Shown piece after piece: positions 5,838-5,876 of a stretch of 5,876 nt of DNA; the first letter of the stretch is position 1; each line of letters begins with the position of its first letter. Under the pieces are notes generated by a model, which saw only the letters and a program-made list of their open reading frames with translations, ran no database searches and was not told the DNA's origin. Made by a program: the position numbers and the translations under genes. The DNA comes from Caldiserica bacterium UBA4822 (GTDB taxonomy: Bacteria; Caldisericota; Caldisericia; Cryosericales; Cryosericaceae). The stretch is taken from NCBI GenBank assembly GCA_002402295.1, contig DHFO01000023.1, positions 1 through 5,876 of the forward strand, written 5' to 3'.

Positions 5838-5876
5838 GCCCGCGTAGACAGCAAGCTCCGTTGCCTGGGCTGTGCC

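Overview
The window is GC-rich bacterial DNA (by eye in the mid to high 50s percent) with seven protein genes, all on the + strand and tightly packed. An oxygen-sensitive, anaerobic or microaerophilic lifestyle is suggested by a formate-tetrahydrofolate ligase followed by a rubrerythrin. The species cannot be named from the sequence. The ligase has several unusual residues in its signature segments, so a lineage far from the well-studied clostridia is possible, but that is inference. No RNA gene, mobile element, CRISPR array or origin was seen, and no gene-free stretch exceeds 300 bases.

Layout. Positions 1-1149 hold the C-terminal two thirds of fhs, which starts before the window. After 86 bases comes rubrerythrin (1236-1814), with a TTG start behind a perfect Shine-Dalgarno. 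A strong GC-rich hairpin (1829-1854) separates it from a second block: a PaaI-type thioesterase (1870-2394), a membrane-anchored cyclophilin (2300-2983), a soluble cyclophilin (2980-3474) and a DegV-family fatty-acid-binding protein (3474-4310). These four overlap by 95, 4 and 1 bases and almost certainly form one translationally coupled operon. A 116-base gap leads to the last gene (about 4427-5791), which joins a TPR-like helical N-terminal half to a C-terminal domain resembling coenzyme F420-0:gamma-glutamyl ligase (CofE-like). Two small hairpins follow its stop codon, and the window ends at 5876.

How the genes may work together. Fhs feeds formate into one-carbon folate metabolism and rubrerythrin removes peroxide. 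The thioesterase and DegV protein both point to acyl-chain handling. The two cyclophilins are probably tandem duplicates sent to opposite sides of the membrane. No shared pathway for the whole set can be shown. The best lead for something unusual is the last gene, a solenoid fused to a CofE-like domain. The other notable points are the compact paralogous cyclophilin pair and the long out-of-frame overlap at its start.
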